The notes: generated from the letters alone by a model not told the origin. A DNA stretch of 64,000 bases from Reticulascus tulasneorum (GCA_001557505.1 LSAX01000006.1:2790001-2854000); one strand, 5' to 3'. Shown: positions 11,152 to 23,091, numbered from the stretch's first letter. Program-made: numbers and translations.

Positions 11152-12545
11152 ATGTCTGAAATGGCTATCCGTAAGTACAGATCGATGCAGTCTACCAAAC
11201 CAAATCTCACAGATCTATAGTGCTAGACCGAAATCCAGATCCAGACAACTACTACGCTAGCTTGATTCGTAGCCAACAATTTGCCCTTATACCCAGCTTG
11301 ACACTTGAGTCCGGCGAACTCCTCAACAGCTGTCCCGTCGCCTACAGAACCTGGGGAGCCTTGAACGCGACTGGCGACAATGTTCTTGTCATCTGCCACG
11401 CCTTGACTGGCAGTAGCGATGTGAGCGATTGGTGGAGTCCGCTGATAGGACCAGGAAAGGCCTTCGACCCTCAAAACTTCTACATATTCTGCGGCAATGT
11501 ACTCGGATCGCCATACGGAAGTGCTTCCCCGTTGACTACGAACCCAGAGACGGGCACAAGATACGCAGGCAACTTTCCGGAGACCACTGTTCGAGACGAT
11601 GTACGGGCGCACAAGGCTGTCCTTGATGCGCTTGGCGTCAAATCCATCGCAGCTGTAATTGGCGGTTCCATGGGAGGCATGACTACATTAGAATGGCCTC
11701 TTTGCACGGTCCCCGGCTATGTCAAAAATATCATTCCCATCGCCACAGCTGCCGACCACTCCGCATGGGGCATCTCTTGGGCCGAGACGCAAAGGCAGTG
11801 TATCTACTCTGATCCCAGATTCGACGACGGGTACTACGTTCCTACCCCCGATGGCCAACCCTCCGGGGGCCTGGCAGCCGCACGCATGATCGCCATGCTG
11901 ACTTACCGATCCGGCATGAGTTTTGACAACCGATTTGGACGAAATCCCCAGCAAGAGCGGAAGCCACCATTGAGCCAGGTCAATCGGACCGAGCCTCCTC
12001 TAGACCTCCCACGGACAGACATGCCAGGCGTCGAAAGCCCGCCTCCCAAAGGATCGATCCGTAAGGGTGCCAAAGGCAATCTCTCATTCACAGCGCAGGG
12101 GTATCTCCACTATCAGGGCGAGAAGTTCATCAAGCGTTTCGACGCCAACTGCTATCTCCATCTCACGATCAAGATGGATAGTCATGACGTGACGAGGGGC
12201 AGGGTCAGCGAGTCTGCTGCCTCCAGCGGCGATGTGCTCCAAGCTGTGCTGTCGAAGTCTCCCTCCGGTGCGCTGGTTATCGGTGTCGAAACCGATGCTC
12301 TCTTCTTACCTGAAAAGCAAGAAAGGCTCGCAGCGTGTCTGCCAAATGCCGAATTGGCAGTGCTCAAGTCATCGGACGGTCATGATGGGTTCCTGTTAGA
12401 ATTTGAGCAGTTAGATCAGCTCATACAGGCAAAGTTACGATCTAGATTGCCGCAATTCTATCATGCTGTACTGCAGCCGGCTGCGGTGATGGAGATGCCG
12501 CAGCTGGAAGGGGGTAGCTTGACGGGTGAGGTGGAGGAATGGTGA
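11152..12545 (+). CDS. Homoserine O-acetyltransferase
   Basis: Exon 1 is only 19 nt (11152-11170, MSEMAI plus one base); exon 2 is 11221-12545, giving 447 aa. The alpha/beta-hydrolase acetyltransferase fold is clear. The oxyanion/elbow region reads CHALTGSSDVSDWW, the nucleophile is S156 in GGSMGGM, the Asp is D365 in GVETDALF, and the His is H394 in HDGFLLEF. The enzyme transfers acetyl from acetyl-CoA to homoserine to make O-acetylhomoserine, the substrate of the sulfhydrylase-like enzyme encoded at the left of the window. Like other fungal members it has a hydrophilic insertion before the cap (about residues 245-300). It shares a divergent promoter region with the nitrilase. In FUB clusters the equivalent enzyme is FUB5; this could also be the housekeeping MET2. 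Confidence 0.9.
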
Positions 12546-13224
12546 GCCCAGTGCTTCGCTGACATTGCTGTATCGGGATTTAGGAGTAAACTGCAGGTGA
12601 CATTTCTGGCGTTAACGACCTCCACTTACGAACGGTGGATCACGAGATTGTTTGACAATCCCATAACTTCGATAGAGATGGCGTTCATGTGATCTAGGCT
12701 CATCTTTCGGCCGCATGGTACTTAGACAGAGAATCAAGACAATTTATCATGATACCCGAGTCGTTGAAGACATATAATAGCATGATGTGACTTGATAACA
12801 GCTCGATACTGGTTTTAGCATCAAGGACGATTACGAAGAGACGGCCGATACTCATGGCCATGCTATTGCTGCGTGTGTCCCACCCTTTGAACCCAGAATC
12901 CAAACAAGAGTGAAGCAGAAAAGTCCGTGATCGAATTCGTTTATCATTCGATGCTTTCTTACAAAATGATGCTAAGCCAACCAAGTTTAAAATAAAAGGA
13001 ATGTATGCCAGAAAAGATTGATCTACATGGAACTCAACCGATTCTGCAAAATGTCGTCGTGTGAAAGTTCCAAAGCCGATATGAAAAGCCCGATAACCAC
13101 CATTGCACCGTTGAACCTGAAACCCATGAAACCAAATGCATCCAATTCTTCCGCTCCCAACTACTGCGTCGCCAGACCACCCTTACAACTGACGTCGCTG
13201 GTAGCCTGGGTCGAATCAGCTCGA
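12546..13224. other. Intergenic, no gene seen
   Basis: About 680 bases of 3' flank between the homoserine O-acetyltransferase gene (+) and the small secreted protein gene (-). Only short spurious ORFs are present. Confidence 0.6.
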
Positions 13225-13626
13225 CTATCTTGCACAGGGAGGCTGGTATGTCTCATTCGGATCAGCCCACGGGCAAGTTATCGTCCAGCCATTGATGCCA
13301 CCCTCAGGCGACCAGCAGCCAGGACCGGAGACCTGACCTGGATCGGAGCAGTCGGGTGTGTTGTAGACAGTGATGATACACTTCCCGTTCGCAATTTGAC
13401 CGTGCACATCGATAGACTGCATGGCAGCACCGCCGTAGAAGGTATTGCATCTGCCACAGTCATTGCCGTAGGTAAGCTGGGTCGTGGTCCCGCCAGTCAA
13501 AGGACACCCGCGGGTTGGGGAGACGCTGAAGGCACCGATAATCGGGATTCTCTTCTCGACTGCAACGGCTTCAACTCCGCCAAGGAGGAGGGCGCCTGCG
13601 GCAAGAGCGACGGTGTTGAAGAGCAT
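13225..13626 (-). CDS. Small secreted cysteine-rich protein
   Basis: A single-exon gene of 133 aa. The N-terminus MLFNTVALAAGALLLGGVEA is a classical signal peptide, followed by a possible Lys-Arg processing site (VEKRIP). The mature part has eight cysteines (TRGCP, NDCGRC, GKC, PDC, PGC, TITC, PPC) and several Gly/Thr-rich loops, which suggests a disulfide-stabilised extracellular protein. I do not recognise a family. Size, secretion and cysteine content are those of fungal effector-like or antimicrobial-like proteins, but no function can be assigned. It lies in a gene-poor, secretome-rich stretch and has a good TATA box about 125 bases upstream. Confidence 0.75.
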   Translation of the reverse strand: MLFNTVALAAGALLLGGVEAVAVEKRIPIIGAFSVSPTRGCPLTGGTTTQLTYGNDCGRCNTFYGGAAMQSIDVHGQIANGKCIITVYNTPDCSDPGQVSGPGCWSPEGGINGWTITCPWADPNETYQPPCAR

Positions 13627-13750
13627 GGTAGCTATGATATCGTTGGCGTAAAGTGAATAAGGAGAATAGCTGGAATAAACCGAATCAAAATTAACTAGAA
13701 TCTTTGTGTAGTTGAATATGAGGAATTGAATCAGACCGGCTCAACATATA

Positions 13751-13759
13751 CTTTATATA
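13751..13759 (-). promoter_or_regulatory. TATA box of the small secreted protein gene
   Basis: TATATAAAG reads on the minus strand about 125 bases before the start codon at 13626. This is a suitable distance for a TATA-driven, probably inducible gene. Confidence 0.5.
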
Positions 13760-14663
13760 GTATTTGGCCATCCTTGATTTCCACCACGTAGTAAATCGCA
13801 CTTGTCTTAAGATGTGCTCAGCCACCTAGGCCGATAGGCAGAGGAGGTTGACCCAAGTGCCGGTGTAGGCAATGCGGTGTCTCTAGTGTAAGATGTTACC
13901 TATTTTGCTCAACATATGACAGCCGACGAGTCATATAATCTGGTGATTGAGCTGAAGTCCGAAGGGCTGAAAGGCTGACTGCCAAGCCACCTTCTTGTGA
14001 CAGTTACACGAAGACTACTATATTCGTCATCCAATCGAAGTTCATCCATAACTTCCCCATGATGTAGTATTATTTAATCCGATCCTCACGGCATGTCTCA
14101 TTCCGAGTCCAAAAATCCAGGACTGGGAAAGTGCCCGAAGTTCGGTGTAGTGTGCAATCCAGTGTGGCCCAAAGGGTGAGACAATCCCCCACACGTGCAT
14201 TTACCGACACCTAAGTCGCCGTTTTCAAATGGGAACATATCTGAGTTCGTATTGACTGACATATGCTTCAGCCTCGTATTGCATCTCGTGACCTGGCTGA
14301 GGTCGGGCTTCCAGCTTAGTAGCGGCCCGAGGTCTGGCGTAAGCAGCCACTTCTGCGGCTACTCGTCTGGATGGGTCCGACTATGCAATAAGATGTTTAA
14401 ATAGATTTGGAAGTCATTATATGGGCAAGGTTAACACTGTCGAACAGCATACAAGGCTATAGTATCTCCAAGTCAGTGTAAGCCTGTCGTCTAAATTCTC
14501 TTGTACTTGCGTCAGACGGAGAGTAACGTAGTAGTTTCGTTTTTGACTGGCAGATGCTGCTCTGTCGGACTCGTTGTGCAATGTAGATTTACGTAGTTGA
14601 AATGCGTCTCATAGTAGAACAAGCCTACAATGAATGCCTGAGAGGTCAGGTGACTCTTGCTAT
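13760..14663. other. Intergenic, no gene seen
   Basis: About 900 bases between the small secreted protein promoter and the 3' end of the WSC-subtilase gene. A CACACGTG-like box lies near 14190, but nothing gene-like is seen. Confidence 0.5.
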
Positions 14664-17600
14664 TTACAGACTCGTGTGACCTTCTTGCATGTTCCAAAGG
14701 ACTACAGGGTCTGCAGGATCCTTGGACCTTCTCCAAGCTTGATTCACGATAAAGTCTTTGACTCTCTGCGCAACTTGTCCCTTAACTTCCAACTGGGGTG
14801 CAAGAGAGTCGAGAGATAGAAAATAGGCTGCTAAGCCTGCAACTGAGCAACGAATAATGGTCAGCTTCGGTCTAATCTTTCAAAGATGCTTGGCTTATAC
14901 GTACCAGCTGGGGCAGCTATTAAGGCGGAATTAGCAAAGTTCGGCAGCATTGGAGAGATGTTACTTGCCAATTGACGTTCCGATTCGTTGAGTCGTACTT
15001 ACTCCATCATCGTCTGCGCCGGCGATGCCCTCGCCAGGTGCAGAGACGCTCAAAATACCCCCAGTTGGAGAACCCTGGCTAAACCATGATCTACCACCAG
15101 TGTCGCTATTAATGCTACCGACAGCGATAATAGCCATGTTTTGAGCAAACAGAGCCGGTATCTCTTTTACCTCATCGCCCACATAGCTCGCGCCAGTCTA
15201 AGTTGTGATAGCTAGTCAGTTTTGAACAAAGTGTTGCTGGTAGCCAGCAATAACATCACTCACTGGGCAATGTTGTGTTGTCGTAGGTGTCCGACAATTC
15301 CCACTCGCAGTTACTAATACAATATCAAGGCGAATGAGTTGGTCGAGAAAATCCCTGAACTGACTTTGTAAAGGTAATGAAATTGTGAGCCCAAATGACA
15401 TGTTCAGGACTGACTTGACCACCTTAGATGGGTCAGAACGAGGCTGTCGACGTTTGACATCGTCTGCAATTCGTTGTAAACCGTCAAAAAGAACCGTGGA
15501 GTGTAGTTTGCCGCGTGTAGGTTTTGACAGGCCCCATTTTACTACAACCAGGTCAGCGTTCTTCGCGACACCATAGTTGATCCCGACGACCTTTGAGGCG
15601 ACTGATGTCCCATGGTTTAAGAATCCTTTGGGGGTGGCTTCGATGTCATAATCTTGTGGGTTTATCGGCTCGTCCGCCGTATTCGCCTTGACCCCAGCGT
15701 ACATGGTAATTCGACCAGGATTAGCCGGGTTGTTAGCGACCGAAAACTCCTAGTATTCCATGAGCATGGGCACACAACTTCCATCCGCTCACCGTCACAT
15801 GAATGAGCTTACCGGGTGAGATCTGGTAGCACCAGTATCAAAGACGTAAACTGTCACGCCCTTGCCGCCGTCCGATAAATACGCAAAGTCTAGTATCTCG
15901 CCGATGAGATTGTTCCTGGGCTCGGATACGATCTTCAACTCCTTTAGAGCGCCTGCTTGATACTCGAGATTCCCATCACGCCGAGATAGTTGCTGTGTGC
16001 CGTTGAGACCAGCGCGTTGAAATGACGAGTCAGTTGCAGTAGCAAATTCTGGAACATTACTAATGTCTGCCACGATATCATCCTTCTCAACTGTTGCAAT
16101 CTGGTCACCGTCAGCTCAGATTGTGCATGCAGAGGAAGAGAGGGTTCTTACAATGCTATTTGACTTGTACTTGGAAACAAGCTGTGGAGTCAGCGGCGCA
16201 AACCAGATTGCGACGCGATCATCCGGCTTCCTAATGGTCTGGACGTTCGCGGCCCCAACATCTTTTCCAAGTTGGCTATCGAAGGCTCGCTCAGCTGCAA
16301 TGCTGATATCAACGTACGGGGCGATAACGAACAAAGTCGGCACCGCCGAGGACGACGTTGACGTGGATGCGCTCTTTGTGCTGGACAGTCCCTGGGTCGG
16401 GTCCGTGATAGTTGGCTTCGGTGGCTGGCCAGGATTTGTGTCTGGAGAAGAACCCCTGATTGCCGCGGCAAGTAGGCCAGCCGCGCTTACTTTAAAGAGG
16501 AATTCAATTAGTCCAGAATCGCTATCGGTTGACATAAAGCACGGGGAGGTGTGGTGCGTAGATGGATGCTCCAAGAGTATAGTACTTACAGATGCCTGTT
16601 CCGACCGAGATTACAGTGCCTACCGAGTTGGTGACCACAGGGGCGCCAATGGCTATGATCGAAGTCTCGACAACGGCGATGGCAGGGCCAGCGCTTACGC
16701 CGATTTGGCTGATGGCTGCTCCTGCGGATTCGATCTGCTCCAAGGCCTGCGTGATGGGCTCGACAATTTCAAATTGAAATGTCTGGAACTCGGCCTGCCT
16801 CGCTTTCGAATAGCGGACTGAAATTAAGAAGTCTCTTTTCACCTTTGCCACAAGGTCGTCTGCAAAAGTATCACGGATTAGCGACTCAAATTATCAAAAC
16901 TAGGCACATTGCCTTGAGAAAACATCAGCAACGCCTCACCGTATGTCTGCACGCTTTTCAAAACGGACGCGTAATACTCCCGAAGTTCACGGAAGACAAG
17001 TTGCAAATCCGTTTCCTGCCTGCGAATATTTTTCCTTTTCCCTTGTGGCTGCTGGTCAAGGAAGTTTTGATACTTCTGAAGCAACTCTTTCCAGTGCTTG
17101 AACTGGCTCAATAAGTTCTGTAGAGCTCGGGCGTACAAATCAACGTCAGTGGCCACTTCCGGGCGTTCCAGAAGAAGCCAGTTTGTGTCTTCGTAGACGA
17201 GAATGCGGTTCACTCCACCACAGGCTTCCAGTCCATTGCCGGCGCAGGCCGATGTAATGCACTCCCGCTCAGTCGTGGCTTGGGGGTCAATAAGCCCATC
17301 TGTCCAAAAGCACGAGCTGCTTCAAATTAGCCTCCTACTTTGCCTACAGCTCTGTATGCTTGCGGAGCGAAATAGATTCACAACGAGAGCGAAACCACGA
17401 AACTCCTTCAATCTTTCATGGGTTGAACAAGTGTTTGACTTACTTGCCAGCCTTAACACCGGCATATCGCCACGTCGCAGCGAGAGCGAGGCAGGTCTCG
17501 ACCGTCATACCAGCATTATCAATATCCGTTCCATTCGGCAAGAGCCGATTGGATGTTGAATCTATGTAGCAAGTTGGTTTTTGGAATGAATCAACTGACG

Positions 17601-18159
17601 GTACTACTGTCGGAACTGCGCCGGTCGATGCCGGACCACTAGATGATATAGAAGAGCTTGGCGCCTGCATTCCGCGTGGCATAATATTGAGAGCGCCCGA
17701 GAAGCAGCTGGTTTCGGTGGCTTCATTTGCGATGACAACGCCAAACCCACAGTTACCGGAATTGGCTGTCGAGACAATAGATCCACACTGGTGTGGGCAG
17801 GACAACACTTTAACAAGTCTGATCGCAGGTTAGAAGGAATTTACTGTCACAAAGATAGGTAGAGAATCTTACTGAGAACGGATTGCGGCGCCGTTCAGCA
17901 TAGGTGGGATTGAGCCATCCAAGCATGAATACGTGACTATGGCGACGGAAGTTCCTTGAACATTCGAGGACATAACACTCGCTTCATCGCCACCGCCATA
18001 GAGCTTTCCAGTCTCAAAATTGGAGATGGCTGCTAGGAGCGCCGTCTCGTGCGCAGTCCCATCATCGCATCCATTGGAGAGAGTGGCGCACTGCACACTC
18101 TGTGCGTATAGCCTGGGAACAGCTGATAGAGCTAATAAAAAGCCGAGGACGCGAAACAT
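14664..18159 (-). CDS. Secreted WSC-domain / subtilisin-like (S8) protease fusion
   Basis: Ten exons (18159-17873, 17818-17444, 17319-16913, 16859-16590, 16489-16152, 16100-15813, 15749-15264, 15197-14969, 14916-14905, 14842-14664) give 956 aa. Order: signal peptide (1-20), a cysteine-rich N-terminal region, a Ser-rich linker, a WSC carbohydrate-binding domain (178-263, from CYID to ACGGVNRILVY), a long helical region (264-about 440), an I9-like propeptide, then peptidase S8. The catalytic residues are D647 (VYVFDTGATRSHP), H701 (LNHGTSVAS) and S892 (IGTSIAAPAVAGLAAY), with oxyanion N806 (TASGN). The WSC module suggests anchoring to glycans. Exon 3 encodes the end of WSC and the helical region in one frame, so this is one gene and not two neighbours. 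Two introns are GC-AG and exon 9 is only 12 nt. Confidence 0.82.
14905..14916 (-). other. 12-nt micro-exon of the subtilase
   Basis: These 12 bases, flanked by AG and GT, join a one-base remainder from the previous exon. They supply the AAPA part of GTSIAAPAVAG next to the catalytic serine. Skipping the exon keeps the frame but deletes AAPA. The family motif and the phase both support it. Confidence 0.75.
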
Positions 18160-19963
18160 GATAACAGCAGACAAGATGAAGATATTGAGAGGGAAGCCAA
18201 CATGGAAGAAACACGGATATCATTCAATCGCTTCAATATATAACAATAGGTCCTCAGGCCGAGGTAGTATTCTCCACGAAATGGGCAGAACTGCAATCAC
18301 AAACAAGGCAGGTAAACTCGTTGTCCGGCGGCCGCGAAAACTGTCTGTCATAATTTGTTTGTGTAAGAGATGATGTGAGGGCCTCTTGGGGGCGCATTGT
18401 GCCTCAAATGGGAACGCTTTGGTTGGCCCATGGTTTGTCAGGGGGAACTATGGATTCGGGTGTCTGCAAGATTATGGCCTGATGACAAAATAACATACAT
18501 AGGTTGGTCTATCAATCGAATTCCCGGAACCGCGCGGTTCATAGCGCCGGACCTCTTTCCCTCTTGAACGTGTTCAGCTACCTTGTTGAGAGTCCAAACC
18601 CCTTCGAAGCACAAGACCGCTTGCCTACTTTGAGAGTTTGCAAGACTCGCTATTGTACCTTGCATAGTAGTATTCAAGGACAAGCGGGGGCGGCATGACG
18701 CCCGCTGTCTCGCGTTCGAGAATTTCTCTCTGCTGACACGGGGCAGCAGAAGGAAATGCCTCCAGCGACTAAGGCCATTCATAACAAGAGTTAGCGCTTA
18801 CACACAGAGACCTTTTAAATAGCCGAACCCACCGTATTGAATGAAACCGTCCACGACGTGAAGGCGTGCAGGGGCGACTTTGAAATGCAGGCTATTGTCA
18901 GCCTTAATCATAGCCCCCTCGCAACGGGTCCTCGGGACTCATGCCTTGGCACTGGTTTGACTTCCAGAGGTGGGGGGTACTCCGGCCGGGAGAGGCTCAA
19001 GCCGGCGTTTAGATACCGGAACGCGCTTATCGTATCACCTCGCGGCCTGGTCGGCCCCCAGTAATTAATAATTCTAGACTCGTGGCAGGCATGAAGTGCA
19101 CCGGCCTCGTAACTCGGTTGGTATTCCTACCTAATCCGTATGTAGTAGCCGGTGCTAGTAAGTTTATGGAAGTATAGAACTACTAGAAAATCTGTCGGGT
19201 TCGGCGTTGTTTGCCGTGCTGAAGGGTGACTGTACTAGGAGCACCGTCTGCTGACCGGTGAACGATTATCCCTACCTACGTAGTATCACACCACAACATC
19301 ACCGCCAGAGTCGGCCGACATGAGGTTAACAGGGGCATAGTCCCACAACCGAGGGACATACTTAGCCTGAATCTGAGGTGAAGAGATGTTGCCACGAGTT
19401 GGAATGTGGTCAACCACCAGCAATGACCAAACAGGATCGCATGCTAGTGCTGAGGATCGGGGCAGGGAACTTTCGATTGTGGTTGCAAATTTCTTTGATT
19501 AGCTTGATCCTCTTGCACAGCGTGGTATGATGGGGGCTGGGCTTACTTACCGTTCAATACCAATAATACAAGCAGAAGGGGTTTCCAACACAGCTGCTGA
19601 GAGAATACATGAGAACTTTCTAAGAGAAATTAAGGCCCCCACTTGGTATGGCAAATGAACACGACTCTGTATCATCCATCCATACTACTACCGCGTCAGG
19701 AAACTAAGCCACCTCGACAATAAGACCCGCCCGCCCGCTTGCGATTCCGCTACCAGGGTGGTGTCCATGGTGTATACAGCACACGCATCTATCTAATGCT
19801 GATGGCCATCCAGACTATAATATCCTCCCTTCGAATTTCATTTACTTCTAACTATTCTTTGCCCTCCTCAAGAATTATGCACTCAGGCTTCGGTGCATCT
19901 CACAACAGCAGCGCCTCCTGATATATAACGCTCACCAAGCCAACAGACTAGTTCGATCTTATC
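18160..19963. other. Divergent intergenic region
   Basis: About 1.8 kb between the subtilase (-) and the repeat-protein gene (+). It contains an AT-rich TATATA stretch near 18235, likely the subtilase promoter, and a TATATAA at 19921 close to the repeat-protein start. No convincing gene is seen. Confidence 0.55.
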
Positions 19964-22095
19964 ATGTTCATCCGCACTTCGGCACTCTATATTTTGCTGG
20001 GACCCTTCCTCGCCCTCGCCTTCGTGAGCGTATCAAGATATGAGAACCAAATTGAAACTAGCAATTCTAACAAGTGAGCCATGCAACTGCATTCCACAAG
20101 AAGATACGTTTGGAAAAGGACTAACTTACCAGCGCTCGCGGTCATGATACTGCTCTCAACGGGACTGGCCTTGGGCAGCTCCTATACATTAGAGACGACG
20201 TGAATCTCAACCTCTGTCCTGCCCTGTACCCCTCTCCAGGTGCCATTCCGTTTTTAGTGTACCCAGACTCGGTCAAGGTTGCTGTGCAGTCCCCTACATC
20301 AAGTACGGCAGCCAGCAGTTCTTCGTCGTTTCAGACGTCCTCTTCGGTGCCACGGACAAGCACTAGCAGTACACTCACGTCGCTAACCCGGTCGACTGTG
20401 AAGACCAGCACAATGGGTCCGTCGTCGTCTGCGGCCCCGACCTGCCCTCCGGCCGCACAGGGTTGCACGCAGAACAACTGCCAGGGAACTTTCGACTCCA
20501 ATACTGGCAAAGCGACCTGTAAGGCCAACTTCGCCGGCTGCGCATGTGCACCTACAGATACCACCTGCGCTACACAGCAGCAGACGACGTTTTGCGACCA
20601 GAATAACTGCAACGGACAGTGGGATCTCAACACGGGCGTGGCTCACTGTACTAACTGGTGGAGTCCTTGCAGCTGCACTGCAACTGATAGTCTATGTGGC
20701 CCGTCGAAAGCGTGTAATCCTGAGTGTCTTGGGCAATGGGATGCCAACGGGGTTGCTCGCTGTACCGCCAAGTGGAGTCCCTGCAAATGCCTGCCGACGG
20801 ACGACATATGTGGGCCACCAAAGACCTGCACCACTGAATGCAACGGGCAGTGGGACGGGAATGGGGTTGCGCGTTGTACCGCCAAATGGGCTGGGTGTAA
20901 ATGTCTTCCCCCGGATGGTCTCTGCGGCCCACAGCAGACGTGCAGCCCCGAGTGCAACGGGCAATGGGACGAGAATGGGGTGGCTCGTTGTACTGGCAAG
21001 TGGGCTGGATGTAAATGCAATCCCCCAGACAGCCTGTGTGGGCCAGCAAAGACCTGCAGCGCTGAGTGCAACGGGCAGTGGGATGCCAACGGTGTAGCGC
21101 GCTGTACCGGCAAATGGGCTGGATGTAAATGTCTTCCCCCGGATAGCCTTTGTGGGCCAGCAAAGACCTGCAGCGCCGAGTGCAATGGGAAATGGGATGA
21201 AAACGGGGTCGCGCGTTGTACCGCCAAGTGGGCTGGATGTAAATGCCTTCCCCCGGATAGTCTCTGCGGCCCGCAGCAGACGTGCAGCCCCGAGTGCAAC
21301 GGGCAATGGGATGAAGATGGGGTGGCTCATTGTACTGGCAAGTGGGCAGGATGCAAATGCAATCCCCCAGACAGCCTGTGTGGGCCAGCAAAGACCTGCA
21401 GCGCTGAGTGCAACGGGCAGTGGGATGCCAACGGGGCCGCACGATGTACAGGAAAATGGGCTGGATGTAAATGTCTTCCTCCAGACAGCCTATGTGGACC
21501 ACGGAAAACCTGTAGCCCGGAATGCAACGGGCAGTGGGATGCCAACGGGGTCGCCCGCTGTACAGGAAAGTGGGCTGGATGCGCGTGCACTCCTACAAAC
21601 GACATTTGCGGCGCCCGTCAGTCCTGCGACTTGAACGGCTGTAACGGCGGCTTCATCTCCGGCACCAATCAGGCCGTCTGCCGAGGCAAGTTCGCCGGCT
21701 GTCAATGCAAGCCTACGGCCGCGACGTGCGGCAACAAGCAGTCCTGCGATATCAATGGCTGCAACGGCTCCATCAACGTCGCCCACACCGGCGCGTCTAC
21801 CTGCAAGGGGGCTTATACCGGCTGTCCCTGCAATCCGACCTCTCAAACACCACAGTGGTGCGGGGCATTGTTTCCTTGTGACTTCGGCGGCTGTAACGGC
21901 GTCAAGGTTAACAATGCCAACCCCATCGGCCTCTGCACTGCTGGCCCGCACTTTGGCTGCGGTTGTACAATTGAATCGAGCACACCAGCATCCCAGCATT
22001 GTGTTGAAGAATGCTATTTTGATGGCCGGGATCCTGAGTGTATGTGCGAGTGCCCAGATGGTAGCTCATTTCCGGCAAATCGTGCTTGCTATTAA
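19964..22095 (+). CDS. Secreted tandem-repeat cysteine-rich protein
   Basis: Two exons (19964-20073 and 20133-22095) give 690 aa. The N-terminus MFIRTSALYILLGPFLALAF is a signal peptide; exon 1 joins exon 2 in frame through TSNSNNARGHD. After a Ser/Thr-rich linker (about residues 100-130) come about 13 cysteine-rich units. The central eight are 38 residues (114 bp) and nearly identical, with the pattern C-x3-C-NGQWD-x-NGVARC-x6-C-x-C-x6-C. The outer units are more diverged, and the last ends in a C-rich tail. Each unit has six cysteines, probably three disulfides, giving an elongated extracellular rod. I do not recognise the unit as a named domain. Units alternate in LPPDS/NPPDS and AKT/QQT types, a sign of unequal crossing-over. 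A mutated copy of its 3' end lies at 25631-25787. Confidence 0.85.
20700..21600 (+). repeat. Coding minisatellite of about eight 114-bp units
   Basis: Adjacent 114-bp units encode the 38-residue repeats of the secreted cysteine-rich protein. They are highly similar at the DNA level, for example around 20990-21050 and 21340-21400. Long antisense ORFs here are shadows of the repeat. Confidence 0.9.
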
Positions 22096-23091
22096 GGAAG
22101 CCGCAAGATATTTCTCAAGTTATGTAGAACGTTGAAGTGATGTCAACAGCGAGTAGTTTGGATTCAACAGTGGAATATTTGATATCTATCCTTTTGCATG
22201 CGGCTCTCCCTAGCACAGTTTTCACCTATGCTCTCAAGATTTCCTTAGTGAGACTTATTAGAGTTAGGTGATTCCCAACCGTTTCCTCTATTCATATAAC
22301 GTGTTCATAGACCGTAGTAGCATCATGTAAGATTCTATCAATTGCACAATAGTATTAGTTTATTATTCAATTATTTCTTATATTAGGGTTATTATAACCC
22401 TTTAGCCTCTGCTAAAATGATTGGGCGTTCACTTTCCACGATTTTGGCAAACAAAGCGGCGACATTCCTCAACGCCGCAAATCAGCTCCTTTGGTTGGGC
22501 ATCTCCTGTCGGCTCCGCCTCGCCTTTGCTGATTACGCGGCATGGCCAGGCCAATCACAACTTGTACTGTATATCTACCAACAGGTAAAAGCAACCAACA
22601 GCCTCACGTTTATGCAACGATGAACGCCCTGCATCTGTATCTTCCTCATTCAGATATACAAGAGCCCGCCACACCTCCACATGGATGTCCGGAGTTCACC
22701 ATTTGACATAACCGCATTACCACCAAACTCACATTAGAACCATCAGCCAACTCAAACAATTATTTTTTCATCATGACCAAGCAACCCACAGCGACCCCTG
22801 ATCAGGAAACACAACAACCTTTGATCGAGGAAGGACGCCAACCCAAGACAGATATCGAACCTAGGTATACCAGCTGAGATTTGGTTTGTTTGAGATTTCT
22901 CTTGTGTTTCAAGTTTTGTGATCTTGAGCCAACTATGTATTACATTCGTAAATGGCTGGCCTCTGGTCGTCATTCATCAATGTTTCCGTGCCCCCCCGCT
23001 GTTTGGGAGAACTGAACATGATCTCGCAAAATATCGAATTCAAACACCACAGGAAGTCCAGATTGCCCAGATCCGACTTTGCCCTGCAACA
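22096..23091. other. Intergenic, no gene seen
   Basis: About 1 kb of 3' flank of the repeat gene plus the upstream region of the second subtilase. AT-rich around 22340-22400. No credible ORF is seen. Confidence 0.55.

Noticed and set aside
16860..17319. Interpretation of the WSC region and the subtilase as two adjacent genes
   Set aside because: One exon (17319-16913) encodes both the end of the WSC domain and the helical region in the same frame, and all ten exons close in phase.
20331..21605. Several long antisense and off-frame ORFs (up to 283 codons) across the repeat gene
   Set aside because: They are shadows of the 114-bp repeat, which keeps alternate frames open; the plus frame has the signal peptide and regular cysteines.
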